A DNA stretch of 23,921 nt from Gracilaria domingensis (GCA_022539475.1 VCMS01000245.1:1-23921); one strand, 5' to 3'; positions 15,660 through 23,921 are shown, counted from the stretch's first letter. Program-made: numbers and translations. The notes: generated by a model from the sequence alone, not told the origin.

Positions 15660-16913
15660 TTGCCGAAGGCACATAGGTCGGAGCTGCTAAGTGTCTCAGA
15701 TCTCAGAGATGTACACCATCTTGTCTTTTGGCACGCTGCAAGGGCTGAACATCGCCTACGGGCGGAGACATTTGGTATGCAGTATCCTCGTACTCGGCCG
15801 ACAGGTATGGATGATGAAGAGGTGCTGTGGGTTGCTGCGAAGGAGCATGACGAATTTGGGCAAATGTTCTTCGCCCGAATGCAAGCTGAACTAAGGCAGA
15901 ATGGATATTGCGTGCTTGATGGCTTTGCGACGGATAATGGTGTCTCTAAATGGGAGGAGTGGGAAGAAGTTCGGGAGTTCGGAGATGTGTCGGGGAAGTT
16001 GGTGGAATTCTTCGAGAATGAGTATGGAGCGATGCAGGATATACCGAAAGGGGAGGAACAGAAGTCGTTTGTTCAAATCATCATCGATGATGAAGAATGG
16101 AAGGACCGGAGCGATGGACCATTTGAGGGGAGAGTGATGTCGACACGTTGGGGTACGGTGGAGAAGCCGGAGGATAATGAGGAGCTCAGGTGGGTTGTAA
16201 GATGGCGTGCTTTACTTGATGTTCGAATGGGTACAATTGCTGCGGCTTTGGGACTATGGGACAGTGAAAGGGAAGCTGTGAAGATGTACACTCCGAAAAC
16301 TGGTGGTCGATTTCTGGGGACCACGAGAAAGTGCAAGCGCCAGACGCTGCACACCGACCTCAGTGGTCTGGTTACGAAGGAAACAATGAATACTGGTAAC
16401 CCCGGATACTTTTTAATGGCCTCTGGGAAAGAGCGCTTTCCTCTCTGGGTGAGCGCTGGAAGCCATCAACTGGTGGGGATGAACAACCAACAGTTGCGAG
16501 TGATGTCGGAGGTGTATCCAGCGAAGAAGATAATCATCCCACCGTACTCTGTATTCGTGGGCCGTGGTGATGTGACACATGCTGGAGCAAGTGGGAAGGA
16601 CAAGGTGGATAGGCTCGAGTCTATGGATTTGCTGGTTAGATACCACATGTACATGGTACCAGAGGGCTACGCACTACCTGATGCTGTTCATCAGGTGCAG
16701 GATTTCCGACCCACGTTTGTCAATGGTGACGAGGAGGAGGAGGCGGAGGATGAACTGTTGTCCGATAAGGAGGGTGGAGCGGTTGACATGGAAGAAGACC
16801 AAGTGGTCGTGGAGATTGGTGTGGAAGCGGACGCCGGTAGAACCGAAGTGCTCGAGAGTAGTAGTGATGACGATTTGCCAATAATGAGGCTGCGAGCGCC
16901 TCGAAGTGGATGA
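15660..16913 (+). CDS. 2OG-Fe(II) dioxygenase-like protein, TET/JBP possible
   Basis: Enzymes with this double-stranded beta-helix oxidise substrates with iron, oxygen and 2-oxoglutarate. Counting from TTG 15660, the iron ligands are in RQTLHTDLSG (H231, D233) and GRGDVTHAGASG (H307). The 2-oxoglutarate-binding Arg is in LLVRYHMYM (R327). NPGYFLMASGKERFPLWVSAGSH supplies the intervening strands. The first 150 residues are helical with YCVLDGFATDNGV, a typical lead-in to this fold. The tail (about 350-417) is very acidic and ends SSSDDDLPIMRLRAP. The start codon is not ATG; the frame continues from the upstream ORF across one TAG. With a ParB-like domain and a DNA methyltransferase nearby, a DNA base oxidase (TET/JBP-like) is attractive, but a protein or small-molecule hydroxylase is not excluded. 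Confidence 0.7.
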   Translation: MPKAHRSELLSVSDLRDVHHLVFWHAARAEHRLRAETFGMQYPRTRPTGMDDEEVLWVAAKEHDEFGQMFFARMQAELRQNGYCVLDGFATDNGVSKWEEWEEVREFGDVSGKLVEFFENEYGAMQDIPKGEEQKSFVQIIIDDEEWKDRSDGPFEGRVMSTRWGTVEKPEDNEELRWVVRWRALLDVRMGTIAAALGLWDSEREAVKMYTPKTGGRFLGTTRKCKRQTLHTDLSGLVTKETMNTGNPGYFLMASGKERFPLWVSAGSHQLVGMNNQQLRVMSEVYPAKKIIIPPYSVFVGRGDVTHAGASGKDKVDRLESMDLLVRYHMYMVPEGYALPDAVHQVQDFRPTFVNGDEEEEAEDELLSDKEGGAVDMEEDQVVVEIGVEADAGRTEVLESSSDDDLPIMRLRAPRSG

Positions 16914-17227
16914 GAATGAGATGATTAGTAAATTATGAGTGTCTTGCGAGTATTAAGAGTAGTATACTATTGCAAGGCTATACATATGAACATGGAAAAG
17001 GTGCGGCAGGCTGGTAATTGAACAAATGTCATACGTCTTTGGTCCAGTTTCGTCTAATTGCAACATGCCACATGCTCGGTATCGTTAACATCATTGGTGG
17101 CACCATTCAATTCGCAATGAACATGTAGCGTCCTAACACTTCTGAAACTGCACTTAAGGTTGCTTTTAAGAGAAGTAGGAAACTGAGAAGTCTATGCAGT
17201 GCCTGTCTGTGTGGTACTTGTGGCACC
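16914..17227. other. Spacer between the transposon ORFs and the HAD relic
   Basis: About 314 bases, AT-rich, no gene. The right boundary of the mobile element should lie here or nearby, but I could not match it to a left terminus by eye. Confidence 0.4.
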
Positions 17228-18086
17228 ATGGTGACTGTACCAGGAAAAATGGCAGAGGAACAGAGAGACTTGGCGGAAATTTCACCTAATACCTTGTCTA
17301 AGTTCATATATGCCAATGGTTACGGTATATTAAGTTCCGTTGATGGAACGTTGAGAAGAGAAGGAGAGTCAATTCCAGAAGAAGTTGTGAAGTGTATGAA
17401 GTTCATTGACGAACGTGTTGGTTTCGGACTTGTCACAGGGGTGATGTGGGCGACGTGGAGCGGAAAATGGAAGGACTCGGAGAGTTTAAGTTTGGTGTGT
17501 CGGCGAATCATGGAGCTTTCCTCCGTTTCTCTGACGAGAGGGAAATTAAGGCTGCATTCAATGATCACACCCTTGACCACACTGTTGACGGACTACTGTT
17601 CCTGGCAAGGGATTTGAATAGGAGGCATGGTGTTGCGAATGATGATTGAAAGGGTTCGTGGAGAGCAGAAGTGATAATGGCCTTCCCAATTTCGTGTACA
17701 ACAAACTGTGGCAGTGGAGAGAAGAAGTGGATTCTGCTATTGGGGACCTGTTGCAGAAGATGGATGCGTTTCTTATCTATCCTGGCGATAAAAGTTGCGA
17801 AATTGTGGACAAGCGATACACAAAAGGAAGCGGAGGAGCAAATCTTGTGGATAATGAACCGAGATTTATTGATACGGATGACGTCGTGACGTTCGGAAGT
17901 GCTTTGAGCGACGGGCCTTTGCATGAGGTAGGCGTGTACGGCGTTCACGTCAAAGAAGATTGTATCCCGGGTGGAGTACACAACCTGTTCGAAAGCGTGG
18001 AGGATTTACATTCGACGATTATGTTGGTGGCTCTGTTGTACGGCTACGAGGAAAAGCGGCACGATAAAAACCACCATGATTCATAA
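17228..18086 (+). pseudogene. HAD-superfamily phosphatase, decayed paralogue
   Basis: Frameshifted relative of the intact gene at 18139-19089. The ATG frame (17228) reads ANGYGILSSVDGTLRREGES and runs to about 17440. The match then moves to a second frame (ERKMEGLGEFKFGVSANHGA, about 17455-17640) and a third (VESRSDNGLPNFVYNKLWQW onward, from about 17655) up to TAA 18086. The shifts are small, with no splice-site pair of plausible length. The catalytic DxDxT motif reads SSVDGT, so the nucleophilic Asp is Ser, and motif IV has become GSALSDG. Catalysis would be lost even without the shifts. It lies tail-to-tail with its paralogue, with 52 bases between stops. Confidence 0.85.
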
Positions 18087-18138
18087 AAGGGTATTGAGAT
18101 ATATACGACACTTTTATTACTGAGATCTCATATCCTAG

Positions 18139-19089
18139 CTAAGTATTATAGGCATCGTAGCACTTGAAACAAATTCCAAGAGCATTTCTAAACCATTGAC
18201 ACTTGCATTTTCTGTACCCGTACAGTTCTGCCACCCTTCTGATGGTCTCATGCACGTCCTCCACCCCATCAACAAGATATGTTACCGCTGCTGGAGGGTC
18301 GTCTCCCTTCACATGAACCGCCAGGGTTGCCATTTCATATAGAGGGCCATCATTGGAAGCATTCCCGAAAGCAACGATTAAATGTGTGTCGAACTGGGGG
18401 TCGTTTTCAACCAAGGCTAGCGCCCCACTGTTTTTCGTGAAACGAATGTCCCCTATGTCACAGTTTTCATCTTGAGGGTACGCAACCAGGTTCGGAAAGG
18501 ATGTCAACACTTTTGAAATACCGGAGTTAACTTCTGTTTTCCACTTCGACAGTCCATTGTACGTGAAGTTAGGGAGTCCACTGTCTTTTCTAGTGCTCAC
18601 AACTGCTTGTTGACGCTCTTCGTGAAGTCCGTGCGATTCATTTAAGGAGAGTGCAAGTCTCTCAAGTTCGGCTGCACATCTTTCGTAGCCTTCCCTGTCA
18701 AGGTCCTGATCAATTTCGGTACCATTGGATAATCTCACCCGTGCGCCTTGGTTTCCAGAGATGCCAAAAGTGTAGCCACCCAGGTGCTCCATGAAACTCT
18801 CGGCATCCTCTATATCTTGCCCAGTAGCAATTCCGAAACGAACGCGTGCATTGATGTACTTCATGCATTTGACTGTTTCGGCAGGAATGTTCTCCCCAGC
18901 TCTTTTCAGAGTACGGTCAATATCACTAATGACGGCGTAGCCATTTTCGAATATTTCGTTAGCCAGCTGCTGAGGAGTTACTTCTTGGGCTCTAACTTCT
19001 GAGTTATACATGTTTTGAAAGCTTTCGAAAGGGTTCGTTTTGCAAATGGGTATGGGTATACGAATGAGTAGGATGTGATTGATGTTCAC
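18139..19089 (-). CDS. HAD-superfamily phosphatase (Cof/SPP-like)
   Basis: Likely phosphatase acting on a small phosphorylated compound such as a sugar phosphate. Motif I is ISDIDRTL (D56, D58, T60 from 19089). Motif II is FGIATGQ, the cap-side conserved strand is FGISGNQGARVRL, and motif IV is FGNASNDGPLYEMATLAVHV, in the usual order for the type IIB class. The first acid of motif IV (usually GD) is Asn here. Length of about 290 residues from the probable start ATG 19011 (MYNSEV) suits the family; the extra 26 residues from 19089 are hydrophobic and may be untranslated or a short targeting peptide. It ends with Cys-rich CKCQWFRNALGICFKC. This is the only clearly intact host-type gene in the window. 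Mannosylglycerate, trehalose or sucrose phosphate substrates are all possible; none is shown. Confidence 0.75.
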   Translation of the reverse strand: MNINHILLIRIPIPICKTNPFESFQNMYNSEVRAQEVTPQQLANEIFENGYAVISDIDRTLKRAGENIPAETVKCMKYINARVRFGIATGQDIEDAESFMEHLGGYTFGISGNQGARVRLSNGTEIDQDLDREGYERCAAELERLALSLNESHGLHEERQQAVVSTRKDSGLPNFTYNGLSKWKTEVNSGISKVLTSFPNLVAYPQDENCDIGDIRFTKNSGALALVENDPQFDTHLIVAFGNASNDGPLYEMATLAVHVKGDDPPAAVTYLVDGVEDVHETIRRVAELYGYRKCKCQWFRNALGICFKCYDAYNT

Positions 19090-19719
19090 AATGTGTTTCG
19101 TAGTATAAAAAGAGTCTAAGAACGACCATATGCGGGTATTGTAGTACTGTTTTAAAACGTTACTACGACGAGAAGCTTTTGCATCGATTTGCAGTAAAGA
19201 AAGGATGATTTAGTCATAAATTATATGTACGGGTTCAAGTGGGTAAAGAAAACTATGAATTTCTTCAACATAAGCTTAGAAATCAAGATCAGTAAAACAA
19301 CCTCCATTAAGGGTTGAAACCCATAAAAGGTTTACCTTACTTTATACGGGTGCCCCAAGTATTGCAAAGGCTTAGTTCTTCAGAAATATCACAATTTTGT
19401 ACTTGTTTCCTTACTAGTATCGTGCACTTTAATGATGCGGAATGACCCTTTTCCATCTAGCAAAAACTTAGCCAGGTATTAGTGATAAAGGATGTAGGAT
19501 TTAAAGGGGCATATTTGAACCACAGAAGGACGAACAATATAACTAATATAATAGGAACAGGTCATTTCGATAAAGTAACTTTTATGTTTAACTATCTCTA
19601 AAAGGTTTACAACACCGAAAAGTCATGTGTTCTAACCTCAAAGCTGGGGGAATGGGGAGGGGGATAGCTTTTCCTTAACAACGTTGACGTAGTTTGTATG
19701 AAAAGAGCGGGGTCACCGC
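19090..19719. other. Intergenic region, nothing recognised
   Basis: About 630 AT-rich bases between the HAD gene's 5' end and the 3' end of the reductase relic. No gene, RNA or strong repeat seen. Confidence 0.45.
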
Positions 19720-20536
19720 CTACGATGTTTCTTTCTTGGCGGGAAAATCGTAGAAGTACGCGTTCCTAAACTGAAAGTCGGAGAAAGAAGTAGGGAAGCC
19801 AACAAGAGTTTTCCCATATGCAAGAAGTCGCCCAACGGTCTCTTCCAGGTTGAAAGTAGTACCTGTCTTAAGCGAAACTATCTTCAACAGCTCTTTCATT
19901 ATTGTGAGCACAACCGTACTGCACTCCGTAGCGACTACGTCCATGGGAATGAAACCTCTTGAGGCCCCGACGATGTTGAACGCTGATAGCCACACGAGCT
20001 TCTCATAATAGCTTACGAGAAATGTGTCTTCGTCGACAACCCCGCAAGTGAGACCCATAGACCTAAACCTGTCTGCAACGTTGGAGGCCCACTTTCCTCT
20101 TGCGACAGTGAGACCATCTGGACTTTCAGGAGTGACACCATCCTGCGGAGCTGCGTTTCTTGAGGGGACAACAACGTATAGGACAACTTTTGAACATTTG
20201 TCCACACCGAGCTTCGAAACCAATGGTATGATGTCTCCATTCTGGAAGAAAACGAGATTCTCTCTGAGCGAATAAGGGCAAGCCTGAATTACGGTCTCCA
20301 GGGTGTTCGTTCTTCCACAAACTAGTATCGGTACATCAGAAAGATGAGAGGTAGCAGCCATGCTGCAGAATTCGTGTGCGGAAATGACCATATCTTCTTC
20401 GTTCGCCAGCATGGTACCTATACGCCCCTTCCAACAATAACAGCCCGAGTCCTTCGGGTGGGAGATGAGGCCTGAGGGACGTCAGAGTATCTGGGACTCG
20501 GAGGCGGAGTCGGAGGATGTCGGACTGGGAGTTCAT
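19720..20536 (-). pseudogene. Ketopantoate-reductase-like (ApbA/PanE) oxidoreductase, frameshifted
   Basis: The 230-codon ORF (ATG 20412) lacks its dinucleotide-binding start. Just upstream in another frame is TRRTRAVIVGRG, which joins RIGTMLANEEDMV of the main frame if one base is restored in the GGGG/CCCC run at 20423-20428. Together they make a GxGxxG Rossmann motif after a beta strand. Further matches are DVPILVCGRT, ENLVFFQNGD (the QNG of the family) and EKLVWLSAFNIVGA (start of the ApbA C-terminal domain, with the Lys in place). The upstream Met at 20536 (MNSQS) is in a third frame, so a further shift is implied. Family members reduce ketopantoate in pantothenate synthesis; the distant match allows other 2-keto acid substrates. 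It is divergent from the epimerase relic. Confidence 0.6.
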
Positions 20537-20996
20537 TGCGAGTGTTCGATTGTTTTGTGTGACGATAGAAATGGAAGATGGGGCGGAGAACTGCTGGGGT
20601 AAAGAGTGATATTTAACTACAAACGGTTGGGAAGCGGAGAACGGGAACATGGTTCACCTTGTGAAAGTGAGCGAAATTTATGATATGTGATTGTACTGAA
20701 TGGATGGTAGGGCTTGTATGAGACGACAAGCCACAAAGTGTGATGATGCTTTATGAAAAGTAGGTGGAAGTAGAAAGTGTACAACGAATGAAACTGATTT
20801 CGAACCTGAGTTGTAAAGTAGTTGTAAAGTACGAGTTACGGGGAGCTTGAATACAGGATGAAAGGAGCCATTTTGGCTTCATAAATGACGTGAACGGGTT
20901 CTATAGCTTCACTCGGATTGCCATAATCTTCTTTTTATTGAGGTATAAAAGGGGGTGTGTCTGGGAAGGACGGGTTTGGCGTTACTGAAGTTATCG
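20537..20996. other. Divergent intergenic region
   Basis: Shared upstream region of the reductase relic (-) and the epimerase relic (+). It contains a direct duplication of GTTGTAAAGTA at about 20811-20832 and the TATA box at 20944. No gene recognised. Confidence 0.45.
20944..20950 (+). promoter_or_regulatory. TATA box of the epimerase copy
   Basis: TATAAAA followed by a G-rich tract, 47 bases before the ATG at 20997. Its survival next to a damaged coding region suggests that the damage is recent, or that the reading is wrong. Confidence 0.6.
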
Positions 20997-21707
20997 ATGT
21001 TCAGTATGGAGTCTCGTTTAATTATAGCGCCATCAATTTTGGCTTCAGACTTTGCTCGCCTTTCAGATGAAGCGAGTGCAATGGAAGAGGCTGGAGCGGA
21101 GTGGCTGCATATAGATGTAATGGATGGTCATTTTGTGGCGAACCTTACTGTTGAACCGCCTGTTGTGAAAGCGTTGCGGAGGCATACGAAATTGTTTTTG
21201 GACTGTCATCTGATGGTATCAGATCCTGGGCTCTGGATAAAAGACCTTGCAGAAGCAGGCGCAGACGGAGTCACATTTCATATCGAGAGTGTGTCTAAGG
21301 GACTAGAAAAGTGCGAGGTACCAACTGAGGAGGAGAACGTGGTGTTGAAAAAATTATGTAACCGAATTAAAAGGATGGAATGCAGGTTGGAGTTGCGTTG
21401 TGTTGCGCCCGAATACGTCTATAAAGGTCGTAGAAGCACTTATGAAAGAAGGAGTTGTAGACATGTTATTGTTGATGACGTGGAGCCAGGGTTTGGAGGA
21501 CAGGCGTTTATAGGGGGTGTTCTTGATAAGGTGCGACATGCAAGGGAGTTGTACCCAAGAATAGGGATACAGGTGGATGGAGGTATTGGACTGAGTACTG
21601 TGAAAGGAGTAGTGAAGGCCGGTGCAAACATTTTAGTTGCAGGATCTGCCATCTTTGGCTCGAGTAACCCAGCTCATGTCATAGCTGGTTTTCGAAAGGT
21701 TGGTTAG
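20997..21707 (+). pseudogene. RPE: Ribulose-phosphate 3-epimerase with three indels
   Basis: Interconverts ribulose 5-phosphate and xylulose 5-phosphate in the pentose phosphate and Calvin pathways. Clear motifs: IIAPSILASDFARL, EWLHIDVMDGHFVANLT (metal-binding His and Asp), LFLDCHLMVSDP (second His), VEPGFGGQAF, IQVDGGIG (catalytic Asp) and AGANILVAGSAIFGS (phosphate binding). Start ATG 20997 or 21006, without an obvious plastid transit peptide. Between about 21376 and 21482 the family sequence moves through three frames: a one-base loss near 21376-21379 before GMQVGVAL, about five extra bases near 21401-21405 before RPNTSIKVVEALMKEG, and a one-base loss near 21480 before VEPGFGG. The net change is a multiple of three, so the frame stays open but the strand holding LRPNTS and LLLMTV is lost. 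There is also a modest insertion EKCEVPTEEENVV. Probable pseudogene or sequence-error cluster. Confidence 0.92.
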
Positions 21708-21770
21708 AGATAGTAGCATAAAATTATTGTTTATTACATTGTTACCTTTACGTGTTATCACGACTATATT

Positions 21771-21886
21771 CTCCATCTCTATTGGAGATGTATTTTTCTA
21801 GTGTCACAACCGGGAAAGGATGTGAGAGAACATCAATATATTCCCAGTGGATGTTGAGAGGGAGGATGAACTACTCTACGTGCTAT
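21771..21886. repeat. Tandem foldback unit A
   Basis: Inverted repeat centred on GTCACAACC...GGATGTGA (21802-21825) with imperfect flanking stems (CTCCATCTC...GAGAGGGAGG), followed by the linker GATGAACTACTCTACGTGC. Homologous to units B and C. Confidence 0.6.
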
Positions 21887-21896
21887 CATTATTATA

Positions 21897-22018
21897 CCTC
21901 CGGTGTCGAGTGGTGACATATTCTTTTTTGTCACAACCTAAAAAGGATGTGACAGAAGAAGAAGGTGCCCCCACTCGAGACGGAGGGTGAGCTACTCTAA
22001 GTACAATCACTAGTCCCC
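21897..22018. repeat. Tandem foldback unit B
   Basis: The clearest unit. CCTCCGGTGTCGAGTGG (21897-21913) pairs with CCACTCGAGACGGAGG (21971-21986), and inside it TGTCACAACC pairs imperfectly with GGATGTGACA. The linker GTGAGCTACTCTAAGTAC follows, 121 bases after the same linker in unit A. Confidence 0.7.
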
Positions 22019-22024
22019 AGCTTG

Positions 22025-22110
22025 CCTCCACTGGCGATATCTTCCTGTTTTGCAATAACCACCGATTGAGGTTATGGCGGAAGAGAAAAATATCGCCGGT
22101 CGAGGCGAGG
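22025..22110. repeat. Tandem foldback unit C
   Basis: CCTCCACTGGCGATAT (22025-22040) pairs with ATATCGCCGGTCGAGG (22090-22105), with an inner stem AATAACC/GGTTATG. The start is 128 bases after unit B. The outer sequence differs from A and B, but the pairing is kept. Confidence 0.65.
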
Positions 22111-22343
22111 TGGGTGAGGACTATGTGAGCGCGAAAGAGGGGACAGAGGGGTGGCGCTTAAATAGTGGAAGGTGCGGAGGTGTGCAGTAGATGTTTTGGC
22201 GGGAAATGGGATGAGGGAAACAGGAACAATCATGGTGCTGGATATAGCCCGTGTGGTTGGACAGTGGGGTGGACAGCACAGTTTAGCTCGATTGCTCTGT
22301 ATCGCAGCGGAAACTTCGATCCAACTACTACTTCTTCTTCTAA
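22111..22343. other. Region before the gag-like relic
   Basis: No gene supported. It includes TTTTGGCGGGAAATG near 22195, an E2F-like site by sequence only. Together with the foldback units it may be remnant LTR or leader sequence. Confidence 0.35.
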
Positions 22344-23600
22344 AGATGTCGAACGGATACGTGAAGGATGAGGAGCTGTTGGCGCTGTTAGAGGGGAAAG
22401 AGGTACCGCCGACGCCGTCACCAAAGCGGGAAGAGGACTTGATTACGGCGGCTGGTCGGATGTCGCAGAAGAAGGAAGTCGGCGATGAAGAAAAGAAGTG
22501 TGAGGCGAGGAGAGGGATGGTGATGAGGTAGAGAAGGGTGTAGAATTGGAGGTGGAGGGGTCGCAATGGAGAGAAGGGGTGCGGTGCATTTGAGTCAGTT
22601 AGAGGTTGGAGACCAGATAGAGAGTGGGGCGGAGAGGGTGACAAGGAGATGCGGTTTGTGGGGAGATGAAGGCGAGGGTGGGATGTTGGGGTTGGTGATG
22701 AAGGAGCGACTGGACGATGGAATTGTGGAGATTGTAACGGAAATGGGCGGTGTGGTGCTGAGTGGGGTGGTAGTGGTGTTTCGGTTGAGGCGATTTCGAG
22801 CCTGCGGAATTCGTTGTCGGTATTGGGAGTGGAGATGAGGAATCATGTGTATGGGATAGTGGAGTGTGCGGGAAGGGAGGTTGGAGAGTTGCGGGAGGAG
22901 AATAGGGTTCTGAACGAGAGGTTGGACGTGCTGGAGAAGGAGGTGAAGGAGCTGGGCAAGAGGCAAAGATTGGTGGAAGAGGAGACGGTGAAAGGAGGTG
23001 TGGAGGGAAAGACGGAGAAGGGAAGTGTGAGAAGGGTGGTGGTGCAGAAGGGTCCCCTGTGACACCGAAGACAAAGGGTGGTGGGTTGGGGATGGGAAGA
23101 GCCGTCTGAAGAAGAGGCGTAAGGAGATGGAGAAGGTGGTGGAGGAGGTGCCGCGGGAGGGAGTCGGAGCTCCGGTGTTGACTGGGTTTAGGAGTGCGGC
23201 GGAGGTAGCGCGGACTGCGAAGGGGATTATGAGGGGACAGGAGGAGAGAAGGATGGGAGGGATTTGAAACCGTTTTGGGGCGAGGCGGGTATACGAGAAA
23301 GGGGAGAGTTGTCCACCTGACTTCTACAAAATGAACGCGTGATGGGCGAGAAATGGGTAAATAGGGGGGGTGATGTGGACTGGGAAGAAGTGATGGGATG
23401 ATTGAGGTGGAATGAGTTGCGATTGGCATTGCAACATGGGAGAAAATGGAAACGCAAACTAGCACGAGTGCAGTTTTGAGAGAGGGTCGCGGAAAAGAGT
23501 AATGGGGTGGTGCAGCAAAGTAAAACCTCTGCGAAAACTAGAGACCCAAGAACTAAACTGCGCGACATGGAATTTAATATTCCAAAATTCTTAACTTTTT
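22344..23600 (+). pseudogene. Gag-like retroelement relic with coiled coil
   Basis: A run of degenerate coding segments on the G/A-rich strand. It starts ATG 22344 (NGYVKDEELLALLEGKEVPP), then KERLDDGIVEIVTEMGGVVL (about 22700), then ISSLRNSLSVLGVEMRNHVY leading into the heptad helix VGELREENRVLNERLDVLEK (about 22880-22940), then basic RLKKRRKEMEKVVEEVPREG (about 23103), GFRSAAEVARTAKGIM (about 23185), RRVYEKGESCPPDFYKMNA (about 23285), WVNRGGDVDWEEVMG and KTRDPRTKLRDMEFNIP (about 23530). At least three frame changes and several stops separate them. The order (coiled coil, basic patch, then RT downstream) suits gag of the adjacent gypsy relic. No CCHC knuckle seen. The product is inferred from context. 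Confidence 0.5.
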
Positions 23601-23639
23601 GAGTGCCAGCCTCTGCCACCCCCTCGCGGACCCCAAATA

Positions 23640-23921
23640 TCCCCAAAACTAGCTTAGTTTCCAAAGCGAACAGACTATATTCCACTTTGCAGAACACAGA
23701 CGTCGGTGAAATACCTGGGCCACATTATTCGCCCCAGGGAAACTTCGGGCGACGAGGTAAGGGCGAAGTCGCTGAAGGAAGCAAAACAGCGACAACTCAA
23801 ACGAACCGTCCGATCATTTTTCGGTTTGTGTAAATCTACCTCGTTCCGCCCGATATTTCACTGACACTGGCCCGCTCCCTGCTAAACGTTCTCTCAAGAA
23901 AGAGCTTCAGCCTGTTAAACT
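23640..23921 (+). pseudogene. Second Ty3/gypsy RT fragment, runs off the window
   Basis: After a degenerate segment (LVSKANRLYSTLQNTD) comes VKYLGHIIRP (23706-23735), then DEVRAKSLKEAKQ and RSFFGLC (about 23811-23831), and, after one more shift, FTDTGPLPAKRSLKKELQPV to the window end. This is the RT thumb and start of RNase H in gypsy order, one step downstream of the residues left in the 299-655 fragment. Frameshifts and a stop make it inactive. Confidence 0.8.

Noticed and set aside
22599..23465. Long minus-strand Pro/Ser/His-rich reading frames
   Set aside because: Mirror of a purine-rich coding strand; low-complexity composition and no domain.

Overview
The window is eukaryotic nuclear DNA. 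It carries degenerate Ty3/gypsy reverse transcriptase at both edges, a large DNA transposon, and metabolic genes that are intronless and have TATA-type promoters. A compact, intron-poor genome full of relic transposons would suit a florideophyte red alga such as Chondrus, but that is inference and I hold it weakly.

Layout. 1-2330: a broken gypsy RT fragment, three strong hairpins, and a 143-bp direct repeat. 2333-5605 (+): a frameshifted Plavaka-type (KDZ-related) transposase. 5602-11378 (-): a train of ORFs leading left, which are a coiled-coil protein with 40-residue repeats, a SET domain, a bacterial-type (beta-order) DNA amino-methyltransferase, and an unknown N-terminal protein. 11389-12938: a symmetric control region with an outer inverted repeat that holds a TTTAAA promoter on each side, an inner inverted family of GC-rich foldbacks, and a central cluster of GCAATYGC palindromic iterons. 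12997-16913 (+): a train leading right, which is an unknown N-terminal domain, a ParB-like domain with a DGxHR motif, an acidic/basic linker, and a 2OG-Fe(II) dioxygenase-like domain (HxD...H...R). 17228-19089: two tail-to-tail HAD phosphatase paralogues, one dead and one intact. 19720-20536 (-): a ketopantoate-reductase-like relic. 20997-21707 (+): a ribulose-phosphate 3-epimerase copy with three compensating indels. 21771-22110: three tandem foldback units. 22344-23921: a gag-like relic and a second gypsy RT relic.

Main idea. The ORFs from 2333 to 16913 look like one decayed giant transposon. Along each divergent train, adjacent ORFs either share the same frame and are separated by a single stop codon (10635, 10398, 8774, 13879, 15642) or are joined by a one-base-type shift. 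So the ancestor probably encoded four proteins: a transposase; a coiled-coil protein; an (N-domain)-methyltransferase-SET fusion; and an (N-domain)-ParB-dioxygenase fusion. This would pair a DNA methylation writer, a histone or protein methylation writer, a possible DNA base oxidase and a site-specific DNA binder, with candidate binding sites lying between the two promoters. The family assignments come from visible motifs. The fusions, the element boundaries and the epigenetic role are inference.
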